Assembly (NCBI RefSeq): GCF_900155585.1
Contig: NZ_LT707418.1
Span: 496,001-560,000 of the forward strand
Length of the DNA stretch: 64,000 nucleotides
Origin: Aedoeadaptatus urinae
GTDB lineage: Bacteria > Bacillota > Clostridia > Tissierellales > Peptoniphilaceae
Direction of reading: 5' to 3'
Both the position numbers and the translations under genes were made by a program. Of the stretch, positions 25,851 through 34,509 are shown piece after piece; within the stretch, counting starts at the first letter, position 1; the number at the start of each line of letters is the position of its first letter. Below the pieces are notes generated by a model. The model saw nothing but the letters and a program-made list of their open reading frames with translations, did no database searches and had not been told where the DNA came from.

Positions 25851-28130
25851 TTATTTCATATCTTTGGTGTCAATGGTGTACAACACTTGAGCGGCTTGGG
25901 CGCGGCTGAAACTTTCCTTCGGTGCAAAGTTTCCATTGCCCATGCCCGATAAAAGACCTTGGCGGGCCATCTTGTCAACGGAATCCTTCGCCCAGACTGC
26001 AATGGAGCCTCCGTCGGAGAAATTCCCGTAGCCTGTGGCGGCGTAGGATTTATTTTGAGACGCGAGGAATTTATTCAGCATAACCGCCATTTCCTCGCGG
26101 GTAATGGTGCGGTTGGGTTCAAAGCGTCCTTGGCCGACACCTGCTACGATGCCTTTCGATTGTGCCCATGCCACATAGCCTGCGTAATAAGCGCCGGAGG
26201 AGACGTCTTGGAAAATCGTCGCCGTGTTAGATGCCGAAGCCCCTGCCTTTCTCCCGAGGATCGTGACAAATTCGCCGCGGGTGATGGCGCGGTTCGGTGC
26301 GAAGCGGCCTTCCCCTTCGCCTTTAAAGTAACCGCGCGCATAGCTGTGGGCGATGGCATCCAATGCCCAGTGATCGGCGGTGACGTCAGTGAAGGTTCTT
26401 AAAGCGACCTGCCGCTCCCGTTCTCTCTGTGCTTTTAAAAATTCCTTCTTCTTTTCTTTCAAGGCCTTTTCGTCGACCTTTTTCTTTTCTTCTTCCTTCT
26501 TTTCGTCTTCCTTCTTCTTTTCGGGCTCTTTCACTTCGCCGTCAAAGCGTTTGGTTTCCTTGGCGCGGTACCAATTAAATTGAATATAGGCGTCTTGTTC
26601 GCCCTTGCCTGCGCCCCCTGCCATTTCGTCCATTATATCGACCCAAACGGCAATTTTTTGAGAACTTACTCTTTCACTCAAGGTAAAGGACCATAAATCA
26701 TTACCATGATAACGGGCTTGATACTTTCTTCCGTTTTCGTAATAGAAGAGATTGGTTAAGCGCCCTTCCTTGTCGCCGAATTTCATGGGCTTAAATTGAA
26801 TGTAGTACGTGTAGTGCCCGTCATACTCATCCACCGTCGCCCAGCTGCTTAATGCAGAGGAGGCCATGGACTTGCTGCCGTCGGATTTGACAAGTTCTAC
26901 CGGCACGTCGTAACGAACGGTTTGTTTCTTTTCCTTTTCGTCCTTCTTATCTTCTTTCGGCTTTTCATTTTTTATGACACCGTGCCAACCGTTGATGGCA
27001 GCTTCCAACTCCCGAACGCGCCCCTTCGTCAGCTTGCCGGCTTTAATTTCTTTCGACGCTTGTTCCAGCAGCTCCTTTAATTCCTTTTGAGATTTTTCCG
27101 TATAAGAAGAGAGATCGACTTTTTTCTTTTGCCCGATCAGTTCCTTTAAATTGCCTAGATCCGTCGCATCGGCAGGCTTGGAATTTCCCATAAAGAGGGC
27201 GAAGGCATCGCCGGCTTTTTTCAGATCTTCATCTTTTATATTCGTAGCTTTTAATAGGGTGGCATTTTTATCGAGGTTCTTTTTCAGCTCCCCTTTATCG
27301 GCAAGCTTTGCATCCTTTAACTCCGAGGCGACGGTTAAAAATCCTTCGTAAGTTTTTTTAGCCGCATCATCCATGCCCTTTGTTTTTTCACCGAGGGCGA
27401 GGAGAAAGTTCAATTCGCTTTCCTTTAAAGCCAGATCATCTTCTTTGGCCGATGCATCTTTTAAAAGGGCACCAGCTGATTTTGTAGAATCACTAAGGGC
27501 ATTTACAACTTTTACATCCCACTTGTCTTTATCCTCATCGTTCGCCTTTTGAACGGCACCCTCTAAAGCTTTTTTCGCCTTTCCAAGACCCGATTCGTCC
27601 TTCGGCTTTTGTCCAGGTGTTTCCGGCTCTTGCGATGCCTCGCCTTTTATTTCCTTGTAAGCCGAAATTTCGAGTAAAGCGTCCGGTTCTTCTCCCTTCA
27701 TGACAGTAATGGCAAATGCCAGCTTAATCGTTTTCTCCGGTTTTGAGTCGAGGGTAAAGGACCAGTCGTTGCCATTTTGTTGAGCCTCAAGCTTAGCTCC
27801 GTCCTTGTAGTAGTAAAACTTAGCAATAAATTGACTCGATTCCGGCTTAATCGAAATGGTAAATGTCCACTTCCCGTCTTTTTCGGCAGCCGTTACTTTC
27901 TCTATATGGTCTGCCGCCATGGAATCTTTTTCCGGAGCATCCGCCTTCTTTAATTTCCATTCCAGTTCATAATGCTTTTCCTTTGCCGCAGCTTGTTCGC
28001 CTTCAGCAAAAGGTTGTGCATAAACACCTTGGGGCGTTTCCGGTGCCTTAGCCAGCACATTAATCGGGGCCGCTAAATAGCCGGCACTCATTGCTGCCGC
28101 CAGAGCCAAGCTTGTCGATCGAATTTTCAT
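25851..28130 (-). CDS. NEAT-like/SLH surface haem protein
   Basis: A 759-residue S-layer-type protein. It has a signal peptide (1-27), a NEAT-like domain (about 50-160, KDSMAADH and ITVMKG), a helical charged region (about 175-400), a second NEAT-like domain (about 403-527, SKSMASSAL and VDIMDEMAGG), a lysine/glutamate-rich linker and three SLH repeats (about 590-759, for example DGRF-like GEGRFAPNRAITRGEFV). SLH repeats bind pyruvylated wall polymers. Both NEAT-like domains lack YxxxY. The ATG overlaps the flavodoxin stop (ATGA), so it belongs to the isd-like operon. It probably receives haem at the outer surface. Confidence 0.85.
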   Translation of the reverse strand: MKIRSTSLALAAAMSAGYLAAPINVLAKAPETPQGVYAQPFAEGEQAAAKEKHYELEWKLKKADAPEKDSMAADHIEKVTAAEKDGKWTFTISIKPESSQFIAKFYYYKDGAKLEAQQNGNDWSFTLDSKPEKTIKLAFAITVMKGEEPDALLEISAYKEIKGEASQEPETPGQKPKDESGLGKAKKALEGAVQKANDEDKDKWDVKVVNALSDSTKSAGALLKDASAKEDDLALKESELNFLLALGEKTKGMDDAAKKTYEGFLTVASELKDAKLADKGELKKNLDKNATLLKATNIKDEDLKKAGDAFALFMGNSKPADATDLGNLKELIGQKKKVDLSSYTEKSQKELKELLEQASKEIKAGKLTKGRVRELEAAINGWHGVIKNEKPKEDKKDEKEKKQTVRYDVPVELVKSDGSKSMASSALSSWATVDEYDGHYTYYIQFKPMKFGDKEGRLTNLFYYENGRKYQARYHGNDLWSFTLSERVSSQKIAVWVDIMDEMAGGAGKGEQDAYIQFNWYRAKETKRFDGEVKEPEKKKEDEKKEEEKKKVDEKALKEKKKEFLKAQRERERQVALRTFTDVTADHWALDAIAHSYARGYFKGEGEGRFAPNRAITRGEFVTILGRKAGASASNTATIFQDVSSGAYYAGYVAWAQSKGIVAGVGQGRFEPNRTITREEMAVMLNKFLASQNKSYAATGYGNFSDGGSIAVWAKDSVDKMARQGLLSGMGNGNFAPKESFSRAQAAQVLYTIDTKDMK

Positions 28131-28642
28131 CGAATTCCTCCTTTTTCTAACTGTTCTGTAAAATACATTGCCGCTTCCTTCAGTTCATCCCCCGTCGCCT
28201 CTCTGGAGACCTCGGATGCTTCCTTCATTTGCTCCCGTGCATCCTTGGGCACGAAGACGAGCAGATCGATGCGGGCAGCCAATTTTTCGTCCACTTTGCC
28301 GGGACATAAGTAGGTGCCCAAGCTATCTTTCTTGTGATCGGAGAGACATTTCTCGAGGCCTTCCATGGCCCGGCCCCCGTGTTCGGAATCGGGCATGGCG
28401 CCTAAGGTCATGAAAAGGCCGAGTTTTTTCGGTGCTCCTTCCAAAGCCTTCATCACCGCCTTGTCGGGCAAGGCCCGATCGCACCAGCCGCCGAGAAGGC
28501 CGTAGTCGTAGCCCGACAGATCCGGTTTGTCCTTTAAATCTAAAAGGGTCAAATCCCGATTTTCTTTCAGCGCGTCGTGCAGATACTGTGCCATGCGCTT
28601 CGTGTTTCCCGTCTTCGACGAGTAGGCTATAAATCCTTTCAT
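28127..28642 (-). CDS. Flavodoxin-family protein of the haem operon
   Basis: A 171-residue cytoplasmic protein. The N-terminal AYSSKTGNTKRMAQYL is an FMN phosphate-binding loop, followed by the flavodoxin fold features GLLGGWCDRALPDK and FMTLGAMPDSEHGG. It sits between the haem ABC ATPase and a NEAT-SLH gene, with overlapping or adjacent stops and starts on both sides. A flavodoxin-like protein (HmuF) of the anaerobe Fusobacterium takes part in haem trafficking and anaerobilin reduction. By analogy this protein may reduce haem or a haem product after import, but no radical-SAM haem-opening enzyme is in the window. Confidence 0.8.
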   Translation of the reverse strand: MKGFIAYSSKTGNTKRMAQYLHDALKENRDLTLLDLKDKPDLSGYDYGLLGGWCDRALPDKAVMKALEGAPKKLGLFMTLGAMPDSEHGGRAMEGLEKCLSDHKKDSLGTYLCPGKVDEKLAARIDLLVFVPKDAREQMKEASEVSREATGDELKEAAMYFTEQLEKGGIR

Positions 28643-29410
28643 CTAATCCTCCTTGGGTTTTACAATGGACGCATCGCCTGCGTGAAACAATTCCAGCTCC
28701 GTGCCGTATAATTTACTGATGACCCGACTGTTCAGCACCTCCTTGGGATCGCCTTGGTAGACGATTTTACCGTGGTACATGCCGATAACTTCATCGGAAT
28801 AATTTATCGCCTGCATAATATCGTGGAGCACCATGACGATGGTGGTGTTGCGCTCTTCATTGATTTTTTTTACGAGCCGCAAAATTTCCAGCTGATACTT
28901 TATGTCCAAATAAGTCGTGGGCTCGTCCAGCAAGAGAATGTCGGAGCATTGTGCCACTGCCATGGCGATAAACACACGTTGCTTCTGTCCGCCGGACAGG
29001 GTTCTGATTTCTCTCTGGGCCAATTCCGTAATGCCGGTCATGTCCATGGCACGTTCGATTTCTTCCATGTCCTCCGCCGAATATTTTTGCAGCGGTTTTA
29101 AATAGGGATTCCGCCCGTAGGATACATAATCTTTAACCTTTAAATCGCCGATGATTCGGTTTTGTTGGTGAACGATGCCCAGTTCCCGCGCGTAGTCTTT
29201 TGGCGGATAGGAGAAAACATCTTTCCCATGCAAAAGTACCCGGCCGCGGCTCGGCTTCATTTGTCGGCTCAGTATTTTCAGTAGAGTGGATTTCCCCGAG
29301 CCGTTGGCGCCCATTAGTGTGGTAATGGCGCCGGGGGTCACTTTTAAATTGAGCTTGTTTAAAATCAAATGTCCCTTGGTATAGGCGTAGCTTAGGTTTT
29401 TAATCTCCAT
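28643..29410 (-). CDS. Haem ABC transporter ATPase
   Basis: FecE/HmuV-type ATPase of 255 residues with Walker A GANGSGKST, signature LSGGQKQRVFIAMA, Walker B ILLLDEPTTYLD and the switch histidine in VLHDIMQAINYSDE. It powers the IsdF-type permease for haem delivered by IsdE. The start overlaps the permease gene by 11 bases; the stop abuts the flavodoxin start. Confidence 0.93.
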   Translation of the reverse strand: MEIKNLSYAYTKGHLILNKLNLKVTPGAITTLMGANGSGKSTLLKILSRQMKPSRGRVLLHGKDVFSYPPKDYARELGIVHQQNRIIGDLKVKDYVSYGRNPYLKPLQKYSAEDMEEIERAMDMTGITELAQREIRTLSGGQKQRVFIAMAVAQCSDILLLDEPTTYLDIKYQLEILRLVKKINEERNTTIVMVLHDIMQAINYSDEVIGMYHGKIVYQGDPKEVLNSRVISKLYGTELELFHAGDASIVKPKED

Positions 29411-30416
29411 AGTTTTCGCCTCCCAGTTTCAACAATGCGATAAAGAAGGGCCCGCCGAAGACGGACATAATGACCGCCGCCGGTATTTCGTAGGGATAGG
29501 CTGCGATGCGCCCCACCGTGTCCGACAGCAGTAGGATCAAACTGCCGAGAAGCATGTTAAAGGGCAACAGATGCTTGTGGTCGCCTCCTACGAGAACGCG
29601 GCCGATGTGGGGGACGATAAGGCCCAAAAAGCCGATAACGCCCGCTACCGCCGTGGTGACCGACGCCAATATAATGGCGATAAGGGCCACGATAAAGCGG
29701 TCCCGGTCCACGCGCACACCCAAGGCACGGGCGGTTTTGTCTTCCAGGCTCAATAAATTCAGAGAGCGAATAGTAAATAACGCCGCCACTAAAAAGATTA
29801 TTACGTAGAGGCAGAGAATATGCACATCGCTCCAGGTTTTCTGTGCCACATTCCCTTCGATAATGGCTTGAGTGGTACTTAAATTTCTTCCCATCAGAGA
29901 TTTAATGCCTTCGCCAATGCCAATAAAGGTCATGTTCAACGCCACGCCCACGAGAATCAGTCGCGTGGGTCGCACACCGCCGTCCCATGCCAGGGTGTAG
30001 ATCAAAAAGTAGGCCAGCAGGCCGCCGGCAATGGAGAACAGGGGCGAGAAGCCCATTAGCGCCGGCGATAAGGCGAGAACCATGGAATTGACGAAGTTGG
30101 CCGCCGCAGAAATGCCGATGATCCCCGGGTCTGTTAAGGGATTTTTCATCACCGCCTGCAAAAGCGTTCCCGATGTGGCGAGGGATGCGCCGGCTAAGAT
30201 GGCGATAAAGACGCGGGGGAAGCGCAAATCGTAAATTCTCGCCACTTCCCCGTCATAGGAGAAGAGCAGGCCGCGCAAAATTTGTCCCACGCCTAATTTT
30301 AATGAGCCCTCCGTCAGGGAGAAGAAAAAGACCACGACCAGGAGGACGGCGACGGCGGCGAAGGAAATCCATCGCCTGCGTACTTTTTGTTTTAATTCGT
30401 CAGTTCCCTTGTCCAT
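29400..30416 (-). CDS. isdF: IsdF-type haem ABC permease
   Basis: FecCD-family permease of 338 residues with about nine to ten membrane segments. Typical motifs: GASLATSGTLLQAVMKNPLTDPGIIGISAAA, LPFNMLLGSLILLLSDTVGRI-like PFNMLLGSLILLLSD and the final YEIPAAVIMSVFGGPFFIALL. It should act as a homodimer with the adjacent ATPase. The name rests on the strong IsdE match of the partner binding protein. Overlaps isdE by 17 bases behind AAAGG. Confidence 0.88.
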   Translation of the reverse strand: MDKGTDELKQKVRRRWISFAAVAVLLVVVFFFSLTEGSLKLGVGQILRGLLFSYDGEVARIYDLRFPRVFIAILAGASLATSGTLLQAVMKNPLTDPGIIGISAAANFVNSMVLALSPALMGFSPLFSIAGGLLAYFLIYTLAWDGGVRPTRLILVGVALNMTFIGIGEGIKSLMGRNLSTTQAIIEGNVAQKTWSDVHILCLYVIIFLVAALFTIRSLNLLSLEDKTARALGVRVDRDRFIVALIAIILASVTTAVAGVIGFLGLIVPHIGRVLVGGDHKHLLPFNMLLGSLILLLSDTVGRIAAYPYEIPAAVIMSVFGGPFFIALLKLGGENYGD

Positions 30417-31284
30417 AAAACACCTTTTCTAAATCTCCCAGTGCCTCTTTGTAGGAAAAATTGGCACTCATACCAAATATCTTCGTATTAAGGTCATACA
30501 CTTTATTTTCTTTTACGGCTCGGAAATGTTTCCAGACGTCGTTGTTTTTAAATTCATCTTGAAACATTTGATGCACCTTGTCGGGCATGGCGTGTGCCGT
30601 TCTCAGAATAATATCCGGATCTTTTTCCAGCATATCTTCCGTGTTGACCGTTAAAAACTGCTGATCGTCGTCGGTATAGACATTTTCTCCGCCGGCCAAT
30701 TTGACCAAACTGCCCACATAGGACTTGTCCGTTGCCGCCACATAGGAGCCGGGCAGACCCATAAGGATCAAGACGCGTGGCGCCGGTCCTTTGTTTTTTG
30801 ATTTGAAATCCTTCATAAAGTCTTCGTAATCTTTTACGAGGGCTTCCGCTTCTTTTTCCCGATTTAAGAGATGACCCATGTCCTCGATGGAACGATACAT
30901 CCCCGGCACATTGGAAAGATTCACAAAGCCGAAGTGAATGCCCGCCGCCTTGTATTTCGGAAGCAGATCGGGCATAAGGCTTGCCGGTGAAAAGACCATA
31001 TCCGGATTCATGGAGGAAATTTTTTCCATGTCCGGGTTCATGGCCAGGCCGATGGTGGGAAGATGCTCGTATCGCTTCGGCGGGGGCTGCAATTTGGAAT
31101 CGGCAATGGCAACCAGATCCACATCCAGCTTGTCCAAAATATCGGCGCAGGCCGCCGAGGTCGCAATGATGCGGGCATGGTCTCCGTCAATGGTTTTTCG
31201 GGGCTTGGTTTTTTGATCCACGCAGCCTGTCAGACACAGGAGCGTGAGGGCGAAACTAAAAATCTTCAAAATCGAAGTCTTCAT
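30400..31284 (-). CDS. isdE: Haem-binding lipoprotein IsdE
   Basis: Haem receptor of the import system, 294 residues, with lipobox LTGC (Cys21). It resembles S. aureus IsdE closely over VLILMGLPGSYVAATDKSY, the GGENVY block, NTEDMLEKDPDIILR and the NDVWKHF..AVKENKVYDL region. Both haem ligands of IsdE have counterparts: a methionine in LAMNPDME (Met82) and a histidine in TAHAMPDKV (His231). The chosen ATG lies inside the end of the Shp-like gene (29-base overlap), behind GAGGAAG. This gene fixes the substrate of the operon as haem. Confidence 0.95.
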   Translation of the reverse strand: MKTSILKIFSFALTLLCLTGCVDQKTKPRKTIDGDHARIIATSAACADILDKLDVDLVAIADSKLQPPPKRYEHLPTIGLAMNPDMEKISSMNPDMVFSPASLMPDLLPKYKAAGIHFGFVNLSNVPGMYRSIEDMGHLLNREKEAEALVKDYEDFMKDFKSKNKGPAPRVLILMGLPGSYVAATDKSYVGSLVKLAGGENVYTDDDQQFLTVNTEDMLEKDPDIILRTAHAMPDKVHQMFQDEFKNNDVWKHFRAVKENKVYDLNTKIFGMSANFSYKEALGDLEKVFYGQGN

Positions 31285-32236
31285 TGTCTTCTTCCTCACT
31301 TAGTTCATTAAGTGTGCGCTTTCGCTGCGCCAGAACGTAAAAGACGGCAGCTGAGGCAAGAGCGCCGCAGGTCACAAAGACCAAGACGGCCATCATGGAC
31401 GCGAAGACAATCCGCGTCGCCGGGCCCCAAGGAGCTTTTTTCTCACGAGCCTTGTCTTTGTCTTCATGGGCATCCTCTCCATTTTCAAGGGATTGAATCT
31501 CCGGTGAGTCTTCCGTTAAAAGACCGTGCTCGTAGCCGATGTCGCTTTCCGTATCGCCGAGGCCCGAATCGCCTCCGTGGGTCGTGGTGTCGGCATTTTC
31601 ATCCGGTGCCGACGCATCCTGAGAGGCGTCCGCTACAGGAGAGGGACTCGCCGGCGTCGCCGCAGGGGTTTTGCCGGGCGAGGCGCTGTTCACTTTGGGT
31701 TGGGAAGCCGAAGGGCTTTTCGCCGGAGCCGCCGCCTTTTGTGCCGAGTCACCGCCAGCAGATAAAACGAAATCCGTATTCCCCGGCGTCATCTTACCCA
31801 TGTCGCCATAGAAGATGACTTCTCTGCCCATGGCGTCGATGAAAAGACTTAGTCGAATCACACATTCCCTCGCCGGCAGCTGAAAGCGAAAATCTTTCCA
31901 TTCGCCGGCGCCTTGAGGTGTGTCGTAGCTCGCATTGCTAAAGCCGCTCGCCCCCTTTCTCTGTACGGCGATGCCGACCTTGGACACATTGTCCATCATA
32001 TGGAGGCGAATGGTTAACAGGCGCTTGCCGCCCACTTCCTCGTAAAGGGCCTGTGGATGCAAGACGCCTTCCGCCATGCCCTGACCGATGCCTTCGTTTT
32101 TTCCCGAATCTTCAATGACCCCTGTGGCGGGATGGCGATAGGAAGCCCGCATATCTACAATGCACGGTCCATTGGCAAAGGCACGAGACGGCAACAACAG
32201 AAGCAGAGCCAAAAGAAAAGAGAGAATTTTTTTCAT
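31256..32236 (-). CDS. Shp-like surface haem-transfer protein
   Basis: A 326-residue membrane-anchored protein: signal peptide (1-22), a haem-binding domain (about 25-155), a low-complexity Pro/Ala/Ser/Asp stalk and a C-terminal membrane helix (about 275-305) with a short cytoplasmic acidic tail. The start of the domain, YRHPATGVIEDSG and GIGQGMAEG, and its end, IDAMGREVIFY, match streptococcal Shp. The methionines Met54 and Met136 occupy the places of the two Shp haem ligands. Shp passes haem to the binding protein of its ABC transporter; here that would be the next gene, isdE. It starts within the stop of the preceding gene (ATGA). Confidence 0.9.
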   Translation of the reverse strand: MKKILSFLLALLLLLPSRAFANGPCIVDMRASYRHPATGVIEDSGKNEGIGQGMAEGVLHPQALYEEVGGKRLLTIRLHMMDNVSKVGIAVQRKGASGFSNASYDTPQGAGEWKDFRFQLPARECVIRLSLFIDAMGREVIFYGDMGKMTPGNTDFVLSAGGDSAQKAAAPAKSPSASQPKVNSASPGKTPAATPASPSPVADASQDASAPDENADTTTHGGDSGLGDTESDIGYEHGLLTEDSPEIQSLENGEDAHEDKDKAREKKAPWGPATRIVFASMMAVLVFVTCGALASAAVFYVLAQRKRTLNELSEEEDNEDFDFEDF

Positions 32237-34095
32237 CGTTCCTCCTTCTTTCTGTCTGCTTCATAAATAAGCTCGTCCATGTACATGAGGTAATACTTTC
32301 GCGTCATGTATAGACCGCCTGCGAGGGCGGCAAAGATAATCATTAAACAGAAAATAATCAGACCCGGCCTCTCTTTCTCTTGCAAAGCTTCATTGTTCGT
32401 CGGATGCAGGTCCGCGGTATCGCCCGCTTCATCGGCGAGGTGGCTGTCTCCCGGTGCGTCCCCTTCCGGGATATCCCCCGCCTCCCAATCATCGGCCCCG
32501 TCATAGCCGTCCTCCCCTTTGGGGGCTGGGGCTTCGGGAGCACTGGATGAGACAGCTGCCGCTGCAGGAGCGCTTGCCGCCGCTATGGTTGAGGGTTGAA
32601 CAGCCGCGGGGGCGACAGGCGTAGCGGCTTTTGCCGGGGGTCTTGCCGTAAAGCCGCTGCTCTTGCCAACTTGTTTCGGCAAAGCTGTCTGGGACTTAAT
32701 AAAAAAGACGCCCAGGCTTTTCGTTTCGAAGGAAATTTTTCCGTCACTCGCCTTCGATTTCAGCTTTTCGCCTTTTTCGTTATAAATCTCCCCCGATCCG
32801 CTGAAGGGAAGGGCGACGGTCACCGGCTTTAGCGGCTCCAGTCTTTTTCCCAGTGTCTGCACCGAATCCTTGTAATCCTTCGGAATCGACTCAATGGGCC
32901 GACGTGCTTCGATGCGATAGGCTTTTGTTCCGGGGGGAAGCTGAAGCTTTTGTAGCTGATTTTGTAGTTCGCCTCCCACAAGGGCATTGGCGTAAAACTC
33001 AAAAGCCTCGTCAAAACCGTCGGCCGGCACCGAAAGCACGACGCCTTTATCAGCGTAGTCGTGGGCTTTCTTGAAGGAAGGCCTCTTTGCGCCGCTTTTT
33101 GCCTGCAGGGCCAATGTCGTCTCATCGGCATGGATCGCCTTCAGGCTTTTAAAATCTAATTTCAATCGGGCATTTAAAGGCTCGTCCCCCATAGGCGCCA
33201 CCTTCGGATCTACCTTCACCTTCATCATGTCGGTTTTTTCTTTTAAGGGCAGGGCGAAAATCCTCGGCCGCGGCAGCTCTTCTCCCTCTACTTTTAAGTC
33301 GTAGCAGAGAGGGACTGCGGCGGAAAAGCCTTCATCGGTTTCATAAAACACCCGACACAGGGACGCCTGAATGTTTGAAACACTTAAGGCCTTCGTTCCC
33401 AAAAACAAGGTGGCTACGCCGTCTTTTACGAAAAGCTCCGCCTTATGATCCAGGGCACCGTTACCCATAGAGGGTTTGTTTTCCGTTTCGTGCCATAACG
33501 ACACGTCGATGGCATAAAGGCCGTCCTTTAAATTCAAAGGGGCCGAGGCCTTTTGTAAAGGCGCCCTTTGGGAGGGCAAAGAATTTTTTTCCTCTCCGGA
33601 TGCCCCTCCCTTATCGGCGTCGGGCCATTCAATTTTCAGTCGCGCCTCTTGCTCGCCAAAGCCCATTTCGCCCATAACCGGGACGTAAAATTTCAAATCA
33701 CAAAGAGATGTGTTGGGGCTCACGGAAAATTCCACAGTTTTTGGATAGAGCTTCCCCTTCATGCGTATATCTTTTCCGTTTTTCGGATGATTGTAACTGT
33801 CATACTCTTTGTAGTAGCTCGTCACACGACACGAATGCCCCGCCACGGTGACTTCGCCTAAATAGCCACGGGCGCCCATAAAATCCAAGGGCAAAAATTC
33901 CAAAGTGAGCAGGCGTTCGTTGCCCTTTTCAATCCATTTCGCCTCCGGCTTTAGTGCCTTTTGCGCCATGGAAGGGGCGTCTTCTGTTTTCTTTAGAAGC
34001 ATCACTTTCACTGCGCCTCCGCTCGCCCATGCGCCGCCGGGAATAAGTAAAATGGCGAGGACAAGCAAAAGTATGAAGTTATATCGTCGTTTCAT
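32233..34095 (-). CDS. Two-NEAT membrane-anchored haem protein
   Basis: A 620-residue surface protein: signal peptide (1-25), NEAT-like domain 1 (about 27-160; APSMAQKAL, VPVMGEMGFGEQEARL), NEAT-like domain 2 (about 190-320; KPSMGNGALDHKAEL, VAPMGDEPLNARL), a further beta-rich region (about 330-500), an acidic Ala/Pro stalk and a C-terminal membrane helix (about 570-600) with a basic/acidic tail. Both domains keep the Ser-Met motif and a second methionine and lack YxxxY. The ATG behind AAGGATGGGG is preferred to an earlier in-frame start that overlaps ybaN. By position it equals Shr in the streptococcal order Shr-Shp-transporter. Confidence 0.85.
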   Translation of the reverse strand: MKRRYNFILLLVLAILLIPGGAWASGGAVKVMLLKKTEDAPSMAQKALKPEAKWIEKGNERLLTLEFLPLDFMGARGYLGEVTVAGHSCRVTSYYKEYDSYNHPKNGKDIRMKGKLYPKTVEFSVSPNTSLCDLKFYVPVMGEMGFGEQEARLKIEWPDADKGGASGEEKNSLPSQRAPLQKASAPLNLKDGLYAIDVSLWHETENKPSMGNGALDHKAELFVKDGVATLFLGTKALSVSNIQASLCRVFYETDEGFSAAVPLCYDLKVEGEELPRPRIFALPLKEKTDMMKVKVDPKVAPMGDEPLNARLKLDFKSLKAIHADETTLALQAKSGAKRPSFKKAHDYADKGVVLSVPADGFDEAFEFYANALVGGELQNQLQKLQLPPGTKAYRIEARRPIESIPKDYKDSVQTLGKRLEPLKPVTVALPFSGSGEIYNEKGEKLKSKASDGKISFETKSLGVFFIKSQTALPKQVGKSSGFTARPPAKAATPVAPAAVQPSTIAAASAPAAAAVSSSAPEAPAPKGEDGYDGADDWEAGDIPEGDAPGDSHLADEAGDTADLHPTNNEALQEKERPGLIIFCLMIIFAALAGGLYMTRKYYLMYMDELIYEADRKKEER

Positions 34096-34115
34096 GTCCC
34101 CATCCTTTGTAATCA

Positions 34116-34493
34116 TTATTCGCTTGCAGTTGACGCAGGCTGAGTCGGTATGCGCTTCAGGAAAATATAGTAGTGGAGCGCCAGTACGAAGACGATGGCC
34201 ATGCGGGCGTGTTTCACGGGAATCACGAAAAAGCAAATGGCCAGAAGCAAAGTAATGAGTGCGAGCACTTTATACTTTTTCTCTTTCGTCATGCCCTTGC
34301 CTTCCAACAGGGGCGCCACATTATTTTGATACATGGGCAATTGGGTGAGCCAGGTATGGAATCTTTTGGAGCCCCGCGCAAAACACGCCGCCGCCAAAAT
34401 CAGAAAGGGCGTCGTGGGAAGCAACGGCAGATACACGCCGATCAGCCCGATTCCCGTAAAGAGAAAGCCCAAGACCATAAAGAGTATTTTCAA
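34116..34493 (-). CDS. DUF454 (YbaN-type) membrane protein
   Basis: A 125-residue inner-membrane protein with about three to four hydrophobic segments and the family start GFLFTGIGLIGVYLPLLPTTPFLILAAACFARGS. The function of DUF454 is unknown. It begins at a TTG behind AAAGGAG, 16 bases after the regulator stop, and is followed by the two-NEAT gene after 20 bases, so it is the second gene of the haem operon. A role in membrane handling of haem or in signalling to the regulator is possible but unsupported. Confidence 0.85.
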   Translation of the reverse strand: MKILFMVLGFLFTGIGLIGVYLPLLPTTPFLILAAACFARGSKRFHTWLTQLPMYQNNVAPLLEGKGMTKEKKYKVLALITLLLAICFFVIPVKHARMAIVFVLALHYYIFLKRIPTQPASTASE

Positions 34494-34509
34494 AAATCTG
34501 CTCCTTTAA

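Noticed and set aside
34096-34236. Longer form of the two-NEAT protein
   Set aside because: The extra N-terminus overlaps ybaN, has no ribosome site and would bury the signal peptide.
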